Source of the DNA: an uncultured Bdellovibrionales bacterium
Lineage (GTDB): Bacteria; Bdellovibrionota; Bdellovibrionia; Bdellovibrionales; Bdellovibrionaceae
Length of the DNA stretch: 64,000 nucleotides
Assembly: GCA_903926205.1 (NCBI GenBank)
Contig: CAIYID010000049.1
Span: 1 to 64,000, forward strand
Direction: 5' to 3'
Of this stretch, positions 1 through 8,660 are shown one piece after another. The position numbers and the translations under genes are program-made. Numbering within the stretch: the stretch's first letter is position 1; each line of letters starts with the position of its first letter. The notes under the pieces are model-generated. The model searched no databases. It was not told where the DNA came from and worked only from the letters and a program-made list of their open reading frames with translations.

Positions 1-144
1 TCTAGAATAAAACCCACAAGCAACAACGAGTGTCCGATTTTCAGATGCACGTGGGTTTGAGTTTGATGAACACGAACATTCTGGCTTCATATGCCAAAAT
101 ATCAGCAAGCTCTAAGCCATCACCATGTTAGGGGGCCAGTTGAG

Positions 145-828
145 CTAGTTCTTAAAACAATCCGAAAGGTCCAACCAGATTTTCTTATTGGCGAGTTTTC
201 TTTCGAACAAATACTTCACCCAGTCCGTTTTTTTGCGAAAAAACTTAGTCAACCGTCCTGCAAAAATAGCAGGAGCCACTCCCCGACCAATTTGGTCTTT
301 TGGAGGACGAAGTGCCGTTAACATCTCTGGTCCGAAATAACTTGCCCCCAATAACCGATCTTTCTCTCCCAGTTCTCCAATAATAAGTGCCTTTGGCACT
401 TGCCCTGCGATGGTCTGCGACAAGGGTGCGGAGTTTTTATTCTCTGTAGGTTGCCCCGCTGCAAAGACCACCAAGCGACCTGCCGCTTGTGCTTTTTTTA
501 AAGCCTCTACGAGCACCTGATTGGCCTGGCTCACTTTTTCATTGAAATTCACAAAAATCACTGTCGCCTCTTGCGACGAAAGCTCCAATTGATGCGCAAA
601 AGCTTCGTCCATGATAAAATTTCCTTGAGCGTCATAGCTCGAGTAGTTTTTCACTACGCAATCAGAACAACCTTGAATCTCTGCCTGCAGAATAGGCGCA
701 ATTCGTGTTTCAAAGTCAATCTTCTTTGACTGGTCAAAGACCCCTAAAATGATCTGAGCCGAACTTGTTGAAGTTTCGGCAAGTAACATCTCTGCACACA
801 AGGAGATCATAATAAAAAATAACTTCAT
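145..828 (-). CDS. Secreted protein resembling a catalytically dead subtilase (S8) domain
   Basis: A 227-residue protein with an N-terminal signal peptide (about residues 1-17). The ATG at 828 has a GGAG box 7 nt upstream. I do not recognise it as a named family. The order of motifs resembles a short subtilase: a first strand ending ILGVFDQ (about residue 28) where subtilases have the Asp motif, a central GRLVVFAAGQ (about 116) like the VVVAAAGN segment, KALIIGELG (about 146) like the VIxVGA strand, and GRGVAPAIFAG (about 182) where the Ser motif GTSxAAPHVAG should be. No HGTxVA His motif is visible and the Ser motif has no Ser, so I infer a non-proteolytic pseudo-subtilase. This is pattern reading only. 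Otherwise it is a hypothetical secreted protein. It is transcribed away from the PLD gene that starts at 915. Confidence 0.5.
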   Translation of the reverse strand: MKLFFIMISLCAEMLLAETSTSSAQIILGVFDQSKKIDFETRIAPILQAEIQGCSDCVVKNYSSYDAQGNFIMDEAFAHQLELSSQEATVIFVNFNEKVSQANQVLVEALKKAQAAGRLVVFAAGQPTENKNSAPLSQTIAGQVPKALIIGELGEKDRLLGASYFGPEMLTALRPPKDQIGRGVAPAIFAGRLTKFFRKKTDWVKYLFERKLANKKIWLDLSDCFKN

Positions 829-914
829 TTTGGCGCTCCAAACCTTTAAAATTTATTTGAACCTGAAGAGGCTCGAATGTCGATGATCGTGTTTTTACAA
901 TTGGATTTTTGCTC

Positions 915-2093
915 ATGATGTCAAGCTCCTCAGAACTTATACCCACTGATATTTCGCTTATTTTTTCGGGCGATGAATATTTTGTACATCTCATTGAGCA
1001 AATCAACAACGCTCACAGCAATATCTTTATCGAAAGTTATATTTTTAACTTAGACCCCATTGGACTTAAAATTTTAAATTCCTTAGAATCCGCTCGTCGC
1101 CGGGGAGTCCACGTTCGCCTGCTTGTGGATGGAATTGGTAGCTATAATTGGCTTCATCGATTGCATGCAGAATGTGCTTCACGAAATATTTCTTTTCGAA
1201 TTTATCATCCACTTCCTTTTGGTATTGATTTTTGGTACCATATTTCATGGAATCGTTTGAACCGACTCTTGTGGTTTTTCAGACGCATCAATAAGCGCAA
1301 TCATCGAAAAATTGCCCTTTTTGATGAACAAGTCGTCATGATGGGTTCTTTCAATATTTCTCAAGTCCATAGTGAAACTTATCTTGGCAACAAAGCTTGG
1401 CGCGATAGCGGTCTTATTGCCAAAAATTTTTCCACTAACTCGGATCTTAAAATTTTACAAAAAGCCTTTAATGAAACCTGGACAACCTCTCGCTATTTCC
1501 GTCGAACCAATCTTCGTTCCTTCATTCGTTTTGGACGAGCCTTTAAAATAGTACGCTCTAGATTTCGTCTCAACAGTCGTACTTACTGGAGATTTCATCT
1601 GCTCCGTGAACTCAATGCCAAGCTCATACACGCCCAAACTCGCATTTGGATCACGAATGCCTATTTTTTACCTCGAAAAAGTATTTTAAGAAATTTGCGA
1701 AAAGTCGCGGCAAAGGGAATCTCTGTGCAGCTTCTTTTACCTGAAGTCACTGACGTCTGGTTCGTACGGGAGGCCTCACGTTCTCTCTATGAAAGACTTC
1801 TTGAAAGTGGTGTGCGAATTTTCGAATATCAAAATCGAGTCCTGCATGCCAAGACTTTGATTGTGGATGATTGGGCCACCGTTGGCTCACATAATTTAAA
1901 TCATCGCAGTTTTAATCATGATTTGGAGGCTGAGGCCGTTATCACTGAACCATCGTTGATCAATATTCTCACTGAGCAATGGAAAAAAGACATCAAAAAT
2001 AGTCGAGAAATTACCCTTGAAGAGCTTGGCCACATCACTTTTCCGCGAAAAATTTTGGCAAGAATACTTTATTGGTTTAGGTTTTGGATATGA
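915..2093 (+). CDS. Phospholipase D-like / cardiolipin synthase-type protein
   Basis: About 392 residues with two HKD motifs, the signature of the phospholipase D superfamily: HRKIALFD followed by GSFN in the first half, and HAKTLIVD followed by GSHNLN in the second. This two-domain layout fits bacterial cardiolipin synthases (ClsB/ClsC-like), which transfer phosphatidyl groups at the inner membrane. No N-terminal transmembrane pair is present, so it is closer to ClsB than ClsA; a nuclease-type PLD cannot be excluded. Tandem ATGs at 915 and 918 are preferred over a TTG at 909. The ribosome-binding site is weak. The stop overlaps the next start as ATGA, suggesting translational coupling with the exonuclease/phosphatase-like gene. 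Confidence 0.85.
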   Translation: MMSSSSELIPTDISLIFSGDEYFVHLIEQINNAHSNIFIESYIFNLDPIGLKILNSLESARRRGVHVRLLVDGIGSYNWLHRLHAECASRNISFRIYHPLPFGIDFWYHISWNRLNRLLWFFRRINKRNHRKIALFDEQVVMMGSFNISQVHSETYLGNKAWRDSGLIAKNFSTNSDLKILQKAFNETWTTSRYFRRTNLRSFIRFGRAFKIVRSRFRLNSRTYWRFHLLRELNAKLIHAQTRIWITNAYFLPRKSILRNLRKVAAKGISVQLLLPEVTDVWFVREASRSLYERLLESGVRIFEYQNRVLHAKTLIVDDWATVGSHNLNHRSFNHDLEAEAVITEPSLINILTEQWKKDIKNSREITLEELGHITFPRKILARILYWFRFWI

Positions 2094-2836
2094 AATTAAA
2101 AATACTTTCCATGAACATTCACAAAGGTTTTTCGATTTTCAACAATCGGTTCACCTTGCATGAATTGAAAGAAGCTTTGCAAGAAACTGATGCAGATCTT
2201 GTTTTTTTACAAGAGGTTGTTGGAGAAAACCTTAAACTCAGTAAAAAAATTCCACACTGGCCTGGAACCAATCATTGCGAGTTTTTATCTGCCAACAAAT
2301 GGCCCTATCATGTCTACGGGAAAAATGCCACTTACCACCAACGCCATCATGGCAATGCTATTTTAAGCCGCTTTCCCATTGTATTCGCTGAGAATATTCC
2401 TCTCAGTAATTATAAACTGGAACAAAGGGGACTTCTTCATTGCGCCGTTAAAATTCCAGCCTTGGATGTTCCTTTGCATTTATTCAACGTCCATTTAGAT
2501 TTGACTCATTTTAGTCGAAAAAAACAGTTACAAAAAATCATCGCGCGGGCGCACTCCCACGTTCCGGCAAAAACGCCCCTTATTCTGGCCGGTGATTTTA
2601 ATGATTGGTCTAAGCAAGCCTCTCCTACCTTGTGGCAATCACTGGAACTAAAAGAGTCTTCAAAAACTCATGCCGGAGATTATCAGCGGTCCTTCCCAAA
2701 TTTTTTCCCCATCCTAAGACTAGATCGACTTTACTATCGACATCTAAAAATTATTTTAGCCGAGACCTGGCAACATGCACCATGGAGTAATTTATCCGAT
2801 CATCTTCCCTTAGTTATCGAATTTGAGATAGAATAA
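2090..2836 (+). CDS. Endonuclease/exonuclease/phosphatase family protein
   Basis: About 248 residues spanning one EEP domain. Visible hallmarks in order are SMNIHKG at the N terminus, VFLQEV with the metal-binding Glu, HGNAILSRFPI, FNVHLDL, ILAGDFNDW and the terminal SDHLPLVIEF. These are the metal and phosphate-binding motifs of the fold shared by exonuclease III, DNase I and phosphodiesterases. There is no signal peptide, so it is cytoplasmic. The ATG at 2090 overlaps the previous stop (ATGA) and is preferred over an in-frame TTG at 2084. Pairing a PLD with an EEP protein recurs in bacteria and suggests lipid or nucleic-acid phosphodiester processing, but the substrate cannot be read from sequence. 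Confidence 0.85.
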   Translation: MKLKILSMNIHKGFSIFNNRFTLHELKEALQETDADLVFLQEVVGENLKLSKKIPHWPGTNHCEFLSANKWPYHVYGKNATYHQRHHGNAILSRFPIVFAENIPLSNYKLEQRGLLHCAVKIPALDVPLHLFNVHLDLTHFSRKKQLQKIIARAHSHVPAKTPLILAGDFNDWSKQASPTLWQSLELKESSKTHAGDYQRSFPNFFPILRLDRLYYRHLKIILAETWQHAPWSNLSDHLPLVIEFEIE

Positions 2837-2860
2837 AGCTTTACCGGAGAGTCAGCAGCT

Positions 2861-3460
2861 ATGAATAAAATAAAAATTGTTGTCACTGGCGGTCCTTCAG
2901 GTGGAAAAACAACTTTAGTTGAAGTCTTGCAAAAGGACCTGGCGGGAAAAGTGAATATTGTACCGGAGTCCGCTTCAATTCTCTACCGAGGTGGTTTTCC
3001 ACGCAAAGCGACGGCCCTTGGAAAAATCCATGCCCAAAGAGCTATTTGTTTTGTTCAAAGAGAACTTGAGGATCTGATTACAGCAGAAAACAAGGTTCAA
3101 GCCATCGTTTGTGACAGAGGCTCTCTGGACTCCATTGCCTATTGGCCTGGTGACATTGATGACTTTTTCGCCAGTCTTAAAACCAACAAACAAGCAGAAC
3201 TTGACCGTTATCAATGGGTGATTCATTTAGACACTGCGGGCTCAAGCTCCTTCGATATCACCAACCCTATACGCATTGAAAATTATAAAGAAGCCCTTGA
3301 GCTCAATGATCTTATTAAACAAGCTTGGGCTGGGCACCCGCAAAGAATCATCATTGGCCATGCGGAGAATTTCCTCGAAAAAATTCGCAAAGCCAAACAG
3401 GTCGTCACAATGATTTTAGAAGGTCATGATTACAAAACAATCATTGCGACTTTATTTTAG
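2861..3460 (+). CDS. P-loop NTPase, AAA_28/NadR-kinase-like
   Basis: A 199-residue single-domain P-loop protein. Walker A is GGPSGGKTT at residues 10-18. A conserved VPESASILYRGGFP follows, then QRAICFVQRELE and VCDRGSLDSIAYWP, the pattern of the AAA_28 family of NadR- and thymidylate-kinase-like ATPases. These act as small-molecule kinases or signalling NTPases. No partner domain is fused and the substrate is unknown. It lies 24 nt after the EEP gene and probably ends that operon. Its TAG stop overlaps the convergent stop of the receiver-DUF4388 gene by four bases. A GGAGAG box precedes the ATG. Confidence 0.8.
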   Translation: MNKIKIVVTGGPSGGKTTLVEVLQKDLAGKVNIVPESASILYRGGFPRKATALGKIHAQRAICFVQRELEDLITAENKVQAIVCDRGSLDSIAYWPGDIDDFFASLKTNKQAELDRYQWVIHLDTAGSSSFDITNPIRIENYKEALELNDLIKQAWAGHPQRIIIGHAENFLEKIRKAKQVVTMILEGHDYKTIIATLF

Positions 3461-5403
3461 GATTTTTTTCTAAAAATTGAACCGAAAACATCTTTTAAAT
3501 CTTTATTGAACATATCGCCCTTTTTCTGATTGGCCATTCCTGCAAGAACTGTCATTTCTCGACGAGCAACAATCATTGTGGGATCCAACGACATCGCCTT
3601 GGCAAAAAGCTTATGAGCCGCAGAAAAGTCACCACGAGCTTTAGCTAAAAGCCCCTGGACGAAGCTATAAATAGCGTCAAATTTCTCTTCCGGTGGTATT
3701 TGGATCATTTCCATTTCTACTTCTGTGATTATTTTTTCTTTGTGAATCGAATCCATCATTCCTAGTCTTGCCCAAGACAGATAAATTCGAAGTTTTTCAA
3801 ATTTAGGATCCACGTCTTGGACCTGATGAAGTAAATCTAAGGCCACTTTAAAGGAGCTTTTTTGTAGATGATTTTTCGCTTCTTCGAATTGTTGAGTGGT
3901 CTGCATTTTTTGAACCACTTCCACTTTAGCCATTTCGTCTTTCAATTTTTCAGTTTTTCCACTCTTTACAAATTCAAAAGCATGCAAAGCTAAATTGGTT
4001 AATTGCTGATACAAACTAAATAATACTTTTTCATTGGGCGATGGCGCTCTCCCAAGAAATCGAGAAAATTTTTGGATCACCAATTCAGGAACATCATGCT
4101 GATCTCCCACCATCTGTGTAATCAAATCGAAAATCTCAACTTTATTGAGACCATTAAATTGTGCATATATTTTATTTAACTGGTTCATTCGATCCTGCGA
4201 AGTTAAATCAGATTTCGCGGATGAGAAAACCAAAAGACCGCTTGTAAGTAAATAGTGCAAGGCTTTGTAAAAAGGCTCTTCTATAAATTTTCTTGAATCC
4301 AATATTTGCGACAAGGAGGCCCCGGAGCTCAGTGCATTAAACAGATTTGGTAAAGTTTGAACAAGTGGGGACAAAAGTGCGGGATGATTTTCTCTGAATG
4401 ATGGCGTTTTTTCCAAAGAATAGATCATCCATTGCACATAATGAGCCCTTAACCACTGAACCGAAATTTTAGAGGCAATCCAGTCATGTAGAAACTCTGC
4501 GAACTCCTCAGGCTCAATGTAGGGCTTGGTGAGTTCGACTTTGGTTTCTACCAGATTCACCGCAATTTTTTTATCAACAATCGTTTTGGATAATCGAATA
4601 TTCATTTGAAATGACAAAGCCATATCGAGAGCATGAGGGCTAACCATAAAACTTTTCGTCAATTTTTCACCAAATTTCTTCTGAGATTTATCTTTGACTA
4701 CGGACAACAAATCATCTGGATGCAGGTAACCTTTGTCCACCAATAATTTCCCGATGTAAGTTTCCTTGTCTGGAATATCTACGTTGGTAATATTTCCATT
4801 TGATAAGCTGAGGCCAAAAACCTCTCCCACAGTAGTGACTAAATTTAAATGACCAGAAAATTGAGATTCAACTAAAAGACTATAAATAAACGGCAAATCA
4901 AAACCATGTATTTCATCCAAAGCTTCAAGAGCTTTACGTTTATCCCTAGCAGACACTTTTTCTTGACTAAACATTTGATAGAGTCTCATTCGTGGATTGG
5001 TCGAAATTCCAGGATCAGAAGGTCGGCTAACTGGTTTTTCTACCAACGAAAGCAACTGCGAAAGATCAAAGGGCTTCTTCAAAAAATATTTTCCAGCGGT
5101 TGTGCGCAGCGAGTCTTTGATAAAAGAGGGGTCTACAAAAATTCCACTCATCAAAATAACTTCCAATATTTCTGTCGGAAATTTTGACCGTATTGACTCG
5201 ACGAATTCCACCCCGCTCATCTCAGGTAGTAAGCAATCAATCACTAATACGCCAATAGGTTTTAACGCCAACAACTCTCGCGCATCATTAGGATTCGTTG
5301 TGGTATAAGCCACAAAACCCTCCCGTTCGAAGGCGGCTTTCAATGCTGCCGACAAGGTTCGGTCATCTTCAAAAATAAGCACCTGGTTTCGAAAATTGTC
5401 CAA
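3457..5403 (-). CDS. Response regulator with DUF4388 domain and TPR-like C terminus
   Basis: 648 residues. Residues 7-125 are a CheY-like receiver: acidic pair in FEDD, phospho-acceptor Asp in VLVIDCLLPEMSG, and the Lys of FLKKPF. A DUF4388/PatA-type region follows (about 165-400), beginning HGFDLPFIYSLLVESQFSG and containing IGKLLVDKGYL, a signature common in Myxococcota and Bdellovibrionota signalling proteins. The C terminus (about 530-620) has paired helices resembling tetratricopeptide repeats. No DNA-binding or enzymatic output domain is seen, so output is probably by protein interaction. The start is TTG with GGAGG 5 nt upstream. A GCCGATAA box and a TAAGTTTAG motif lie just upstream. 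No kinase is adjacent in the same operon. Confidence 0.82.
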   Translation of the reverse strand: MDNFRNQVLIFEDDRTLSAALKAAFEREGFVAYTTTNPNDARELLALKPIGVLVIDCLLPEMSGVEFVESIRSKFPTEILEVILMSGIFVDPSFIKDSLRTTAGKYFLKKPFDLSQLLSLVEKPVSRPSDPGISTNPRMRLYQMFSQEKVSARDKRKALEALDEIHGFDLPFIYSLLVESQFSGHLNLVTTVGEVFGLSLSNGNITNVDIPDKETYIGKLLVDKGYLHPDDLLSVVKDKSQKKFGEKLTKSFMVSPHALDMALSFQMNIRLSKTIVDKKIAVNLVETKVELTKPYIEPEEFAEFLHDWIASKISVQWLRAHYVQWMIYSLEKTPSFRENHPALLSPLVQTLPNLFNALSSGASLSQILDSRKFIEEPFYKALHYLLTSGLLVFSSAKSDLTSQDRMNQLNKIYAQFNGLNKVEIFDLITQMVGDQHDVPELVIQKFSRFLGRAPSPNEKVLFSLYQQLTNLALHAFEFVKSGKTEKLKDEMAKVEVVQKMQTTQQFEEAKNHLQKSSFKVALDLLHQVQDVDPKFEKLRIYLSWARLGMMDSIHKEKIITEVEMEMIQIPPEEKFDAIYSFVQGLLAKARGDFSAAHKLFAKAMSLDPTMIVARREMTVLAGMANQKKGDMFNKDLKDVFGSIFRKKS

Positions 5404-5420
5404 AAGCCCTCCGATGATTC

Positions 5421-5428
5421 TTATCGGC
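5421..5428 (-). promoter_or_regulatory. Sigma-28-like -10 box (GCCGATAA) before the receiver-DUF4388 gene
   Basis: Read on the minus strand this is exactly GCCGATAA, the consensus -10 of FliA (sigma-28) promoters, 18 nt before the TTG start. The expected TAAAGTTT-like -35 is not at the right distance; a TAAGTTT lies 17 nt upstream instead of 11. The box also overlaps a small inverted repeat, CCGAT-N7-ATCGG. Promoter function is an inference. Confidence 0.3.
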
Positions 5429-5435
5429 CATTTAA

Positions 5436-5456
5436 GGTGAGGACTAAACTTAGACC
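5436..5456 (-). promoter_or_regulatory. TAAGTTTAG motif copy 1 (upstream of receiver-DUF4388 gene)
   Basis: Minus-strand sequence GGTCTAAGTTTAGTCC occurs 38-53 nt before the start of the receiver-DUF4388 gene. The same core occurs upstream of the CheY-like gene and once more on the plus strand near 5514. It may be an operator or an upstream promoter element shared by this cluster. Confidence 0.4.
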
Positions 5457-5513
5457 TTCTATTACTTTTAGATTTTACTGAGATTAAATTGTTTTTATTT
5501 CGAACTAGATATT

Positions 5514-5544
5514 GGTTTAGGTTTAGCCGGACTTAATTCCAGAG
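5514..5544 (+). promoter_or_regulatory. TAAGTTTAG-related motif copy 2, intergenic
   Basis: A 31-nt plus-strand segment starting GGTTTAGGTTTAG and ending AATTCCAGAG. It matches the segment upstream of the CheY-like gene (8661-8691, minus strand) at 23 of 31 positions without gaps, including ten identical bases at the end. It sits between the STAS and receiver-DUF4388 genes and points towards the end of the STAS gene. Function unknown. Confidence 0.35.
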
Positions 5545-5614
5545 CTTCGCTTAACACCGTTCTTACCGGATTCATCTCTGCCGTCGACTTATGGCTTCAT
5601 GCGGTTTTACCCGA

Positions 5615-6085
5615 TTACTTCGTTATGAATTTAAAGTACTTGGACTCAACAACGTCGATCTCCATCTCCTGACCAGCGGAATCTTTGATTCCAGCGGGAG
5701 GAACGACAGACGATTCAGAATATTCTTTTCCCAGAGTGAAAAGAACATTCTTTTCTTCACCTGATTCCTCAGAATAGTAGGGAACGTAAAAGCTTAAGAC
5801 CTTTGCTCCTGCTGGCAAAAACCCTTGAACCATATTGATTTGATCCACAATGATTTTCGGGCAAAGGAGATAGCTCACCTGAGCTCCTATGGCTGATCTT
5901 ATCCATTTAATCCACTCACGAATCCCACAGGAATTAATACTTTTCACATTTTCTAAATTTAATTCAATGCTGCTCGCTCCTACAAGACTATACAAGTTGA
6001 AGTCGACATCTTCATCAAGCACACCCGTAACTTTGACTTTAAAATTGCGATCTGTTTTTTCAATGTTGATTTCATGCTTACTCAT
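5615..6085 (-). CDS. STAS-domain protein (anti-sigma antagonist-like)
   Basis: About 156 residues. The N-terminal 100 residues fit a STAS fold: an opening strand FKVKVTGVLDE, then SIELNLENVKSINSCGIREW, which aligns with the conserved strand-loop that holds the phosphorylatable Ser in SpoIIAA-type antagonists. Here the usual DSSG reads NSCG, so the first Ser is kept but the Asp is Asn. The last 50 residues are not recognised. The ATG at 6085 has GGAGG at the ideal 5-nt spacing and is preferred over a GTG at 6091. It is divergent from the CheA-like kinase and may serve the same signalling pathway. Confidence 0.7.
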   Translation of the reverse strand: MSKHEINIEKTDRNFKVKVTGVLDEDVDFNLYSLVGASSIELNLENVKSINSCGIREWIKWIRSAIGAQVSYLLCPKIIVDQINMVQGFLPAGAKVLSFYVPYYSEESGEEKNVLFTLGKEYSESSVVPPAGIKDSAGQEMEIDVVESKYFKFITK

Positions 6086-6160
6086 ACTCACCTCCGGAGC
6101 TCATCGCCCTATTATGAGATATCAATGAACTCTTTGTGTAGTCCTACCCTTGGATCAATA

Positions 6161-6200
6161 GACTTAAGTCCATAATGTTATTACGGCGAGCTGCCGATAA
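6161..6200 (+). promoter_or_regulatory. Candidate sigma-28 promoter and palindrome before the CheA-like gene
   Basis: GCCGATAA at 6193-6200 matches the FliA -10 consensus. TAATGTTA at 6173-6180 matches the TAAAGTTT -35 at six of eight positions, with a 12-nt gap (consensus 11). Directly upstream, 6161-6170 is a perfect 10-bp palindrome, GACTTAAGTC. The ATG of the CheA-like gene is 36 nt after the -10. The motif match is direct; promoter function is inferred. Confidence 0.45.
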
Positions 6201-6235
6201 GCATTGAGATAGAGACCTGAGGAGCACCGTTCATC

Positions 6236-8170
6236 ATGAGCAAAAAAATTGAGCAAAAAATATTTGAAGCTCTGCTCGAGCCCGTCTTTCTGATTGATTC
6301 AGAAAAAAAAGTTCTCTATTGCAATGAAGCGGCGGCCACGATCTGTGACTTATCTCTTAGAAAAATTCAACGTGCTCAGCTAACCTTAGATCAGATTTTC
6401 AATTTTCAAGAGCCTGTTCAGTGTTTGAATGAATTAAAGACCGTTTCTGAGTCAACTCCTTATCAAGAGATAGCTTTTCAAACTCACTCAAGAAAAGCGG
6501 GCAAGATTCAAATTACGCTACAAGCCTTTGATTCAAATGAACACCAAGCGTCGTGGCTTGTTTATTTTCGTGATGTCACTTTAGAAGAAACTCTACAGAG
6601 TAAATACCGAACTGAACTTGACCAAAAAGAACACGTCATTAACGATCTTCGCTCCGCGCAAGCTGAATTGAAAAATTACTCTGAAAATTTAGAAAAAATG
6701 GTGGTTGATCGAACCCTCGAAATTTCAAAATTGAATCAAACCATGGCAGCGCTGCTCGACAGTCTCAGTCAAGGGTTTTTGCTTTTTGACAAACAGGGTG
6801 ACTGCCTTGATGTGTATTCAAAAGCTTGCCTGAATACGATTCAAACCGTCCCCGTCGGGAAAAAAATTTGGGAGGTGTTAGGCCTCAAAGAAAAAGAAAC
6901 CCCAGGATTTCAAAAATGGATGAAAGCTGTATATGCCGAAATGTTGCCTTTTGAAGATCTAGCACCACTCGCACCACAAACATTTCCAAATAGTGAGGGA
7001 AAATACATTCAGTTGGAATACTATCCGTTAAAAAATAAAGAAAACGTAACGGTCGGAATTGTCGTCGTTGCTTCTGACCTCACTCAGTTGATTGAAGCAA
7101 AAAATATAGCTGAATCAGAACGTGCTCATGCCAAAATGATTTTACATTTAGTTAAAAATAAATTTCAATTTGAAAGTTTTCTGCGCGAGGCTCAAGAAAT
7201 TTTACAGAAACTCAATGAGGTTTCTCAAACCGACCCCTTTGATGCCGATGGTGAATTTCGTTTGCTCCACACCCTAAAAGGTGGAGCGGCGATGTTTTCA
7301 ATCAAATCTGTGGTAGAGCTTTGTCATTCAACAGAAACAGCACTCACTGAGTGGAAAGCTGATCCCATCGATACTAAATTTGAGAATTTGAAAGATCTTT
7401 CCGAAAAAGTCTCATTGCAATTTTCTCAATTTTTAAAAGACAATCAGGATATTATTGGCACTCCAGAAAAATCAAAGCAACGACGAGTGGAGCTTTCTGC
7501 GCAGGCACTGCAATCCTTTATTTCTTCATCGCAAATGCCCCAAGCTCAGAAAAATAAATTCACTGAAGAATTTTTAATGGAGCCCGTCCGTCATTTTGTC
7601 GCTCACTATAATGAGGTCATTCAGCAGATTTCTCATTCTGAAGGTAAATCAGTTTTTCCGCTGGAAATCAACAATACCAGTATCAAGCTGCTTCCAGAAC
7701 ATTATGAGCAACTGTTCAGCACTCTTATACACGCCTACCGCAATGCCGTCGATCATGGAATTGAAACCCCAGAGGCAAGAGAATCCCTTGGTAAAAATCC
7801 GACAGGAAAAATCCAAACGACTTTTATTCTCGAAAATTCCCACGATGGCGAATGGCTCAGAATTGAAATTAAAGATGATGGTAGCGGAATCTCTCCAGAA
7901 AAAATCCGCGCCCGCTTAACTGCCAAAAATATTTCTTGTGCGCAGGAATCTGACTTTGAAGTGATTCAACATGTCTTTGATTCCCAATTTTCCACTAAGG
8001 AAATGATCACACAAACTTCCGGCCGTGGAGTGGGGATGGATGCCATTCTTTTTGCTGCTAAGCAATTGGGAGGAACAGCTTGGGTGGATTCCACTGTCGG
8101 TCAAGGAAGCACTCTGACCGTCAGAGTCCCTTATCTCTCACAAACTTCCTTGTTAAGTAAAGTCTCTTAA
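6236..8170 (+). CDS. CheA-like histidine kinase with PAS, Hpt and HATPase domains, no CheW domain
   Basis: 644 residues without a signal peptide or membrane segments. Order: PAS (about 5-115), coiled coil (about 120-175), a second PAS (about 175-290), an Hpt domain with the phospho-acceptor His in LLHTLKGGA (about 343), a linker, then a CheA-type ATPase with RNAVDHGIE (N box), KDDGSGI and TSGRGVGMDA (G boxes) up to about 635. The protein ends right after the ATPase, so the CheW-like P5 coupling domain of true CheA is missing. Input is therefore probably cytoplasmic through PAS rather than through chemoreceptor arrays. The ATG at 6236 has TGAGGAG upstream. The nearest partner is the CheY-like protein encoded convergently at 8220-8627. 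Confidence 0.85.
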   Translation: MSKKIEQKIFEALLEPVFLIDSEKKVLYCNEAAATICDLSLRKIQRAQLTLDQIFNFQEPVQCLNELKTVSESTPYQEIAFQTHSRKAGKIQITLQAFDSNEHQASWLVYFRDVTLEETLQSKYRTELDQKEHVINDLRSAQAELKNYSENLEKMVVDRTLEISKLNQTMAALLDSLSQGFLLFDKQGDCLDVYSKACLNTIQTVPVGKKIWEVLGLKEKETPGFQKWMKAVYAEMLPFEDLAPLAPQTFPNSEGKYIQLEYYPLKNKENVTVGIVVVASDLTQLIEAKNIAESERAHAKMILHLVKNKFQFESFLREAQEILQKLNEVSQTDPFDADGEFRLLHTLKGGAAMFSIKSVVELCHSTETALTEWKADPIDTKFENLKDLSEKVSLQFSQFLKDNQDIIGTPEKSKQRRVELSAQALQSFISSSQMPQAQKNKFTEEFLMEPVRHFVAHYNEVIQQISHSEGKSVFPLEINNTSIKLLPEHYEQLFSTLIHAYRNAVDHGIETPEARESLGKNPTGKIQTTFILENSHDGEWLRIEIKDDGSGISPEKIRARLTAKNISCAQESDFEVIQHVFDSQFSTKEMITQTSGRGVGMDAILFAAKQLGGTAWVDSTVGQGSTLTVRVPYLSQTSLLSKVS

Positions 8171-8219
8171 AAACTTTTAAAAAACAAACTAGCTAAGCAC
8201 TGCTGAACTTTTTTTCTAC

Positions 8220-8627
8220 TTATTTTTTCTGATGTTTGGCCCAAGCTGACTTCATTTTTTCTTCAAAGGCTTTACCTGCAAAAGGTTTAACCACATATTG
8301 AGAAACTCCGGCTAAAATAGCTTCAGTGACTTGATCTCGCTCTGATTCAGAAGTGAGTAAAACAAAAGGCAGATTCGCCCAATGCTCCGTCGCCCTGACT
8401 TGCTTCAAAAACTCGAGTCCCGACATTTTTGGCATATTCCAATCAGAAATAATCATTTTCACTTTATCGGGACCGTCTTCATGTTGGATGAGGAGATTCA
8501 GAGCTTGCTCTCCATTTTCTGCTTCCAAAATTTTCTTAAATCCCAAGGCTCTTAGTTGTGTCTTTACTAAATCTCGAATGGTCGGCATGTCGTCAGCGAC
8601 TAGAATTTTAATTTCTGTTGGAATCAT
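8220..8627 (-). CDS. CheY-like single-domain response regulator
   Basis: 135 residues consisting only of a receiver domain. The acidic pocket is in LVADD (about residue 12), the phospho-acceptor Asp in IISDWNMPKMSG (about 60), the conserved Thr in LLTSE and the Lys in VKPF. In length and motifs it is closest to CheY, which acts by binding a target after phosphorylation. It has an AGAGGT ribosome-binding site before the ATG. Convergent with the CheA-like kinase, which is the plausible phosphate donor. The upstream region carries the TAAGTTTAG motif at 8661-8691. It may instead serve a flagellar or pilus motility system encoded elsewhere. Confidence 0.9.
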   Translation of the reverse strand: MIPTEIKILVADDMPTIRDLVKTQLRALGFKKILEAENGEQALNLLIQHEDGPDKVKMIISDWNMPKMSGLEFLKQVRATEHWANLPFVLLTSESERDQVTEAILAGVSQYVVKPFAGKAFEEKMKSAWAKHQKK

Positions 8628-8660
8628 ACGGACCTCTTTTATCCAGTCTGAAGAGGAAAC

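Noticed and set aside
10-58. Inverted repeat AAACCCAC and GTGGGTTT near the left edge
   Set aside because: The arms are 8 bp with a 33-nt loop and no T run; it could be chance and nothing nearby needs it.
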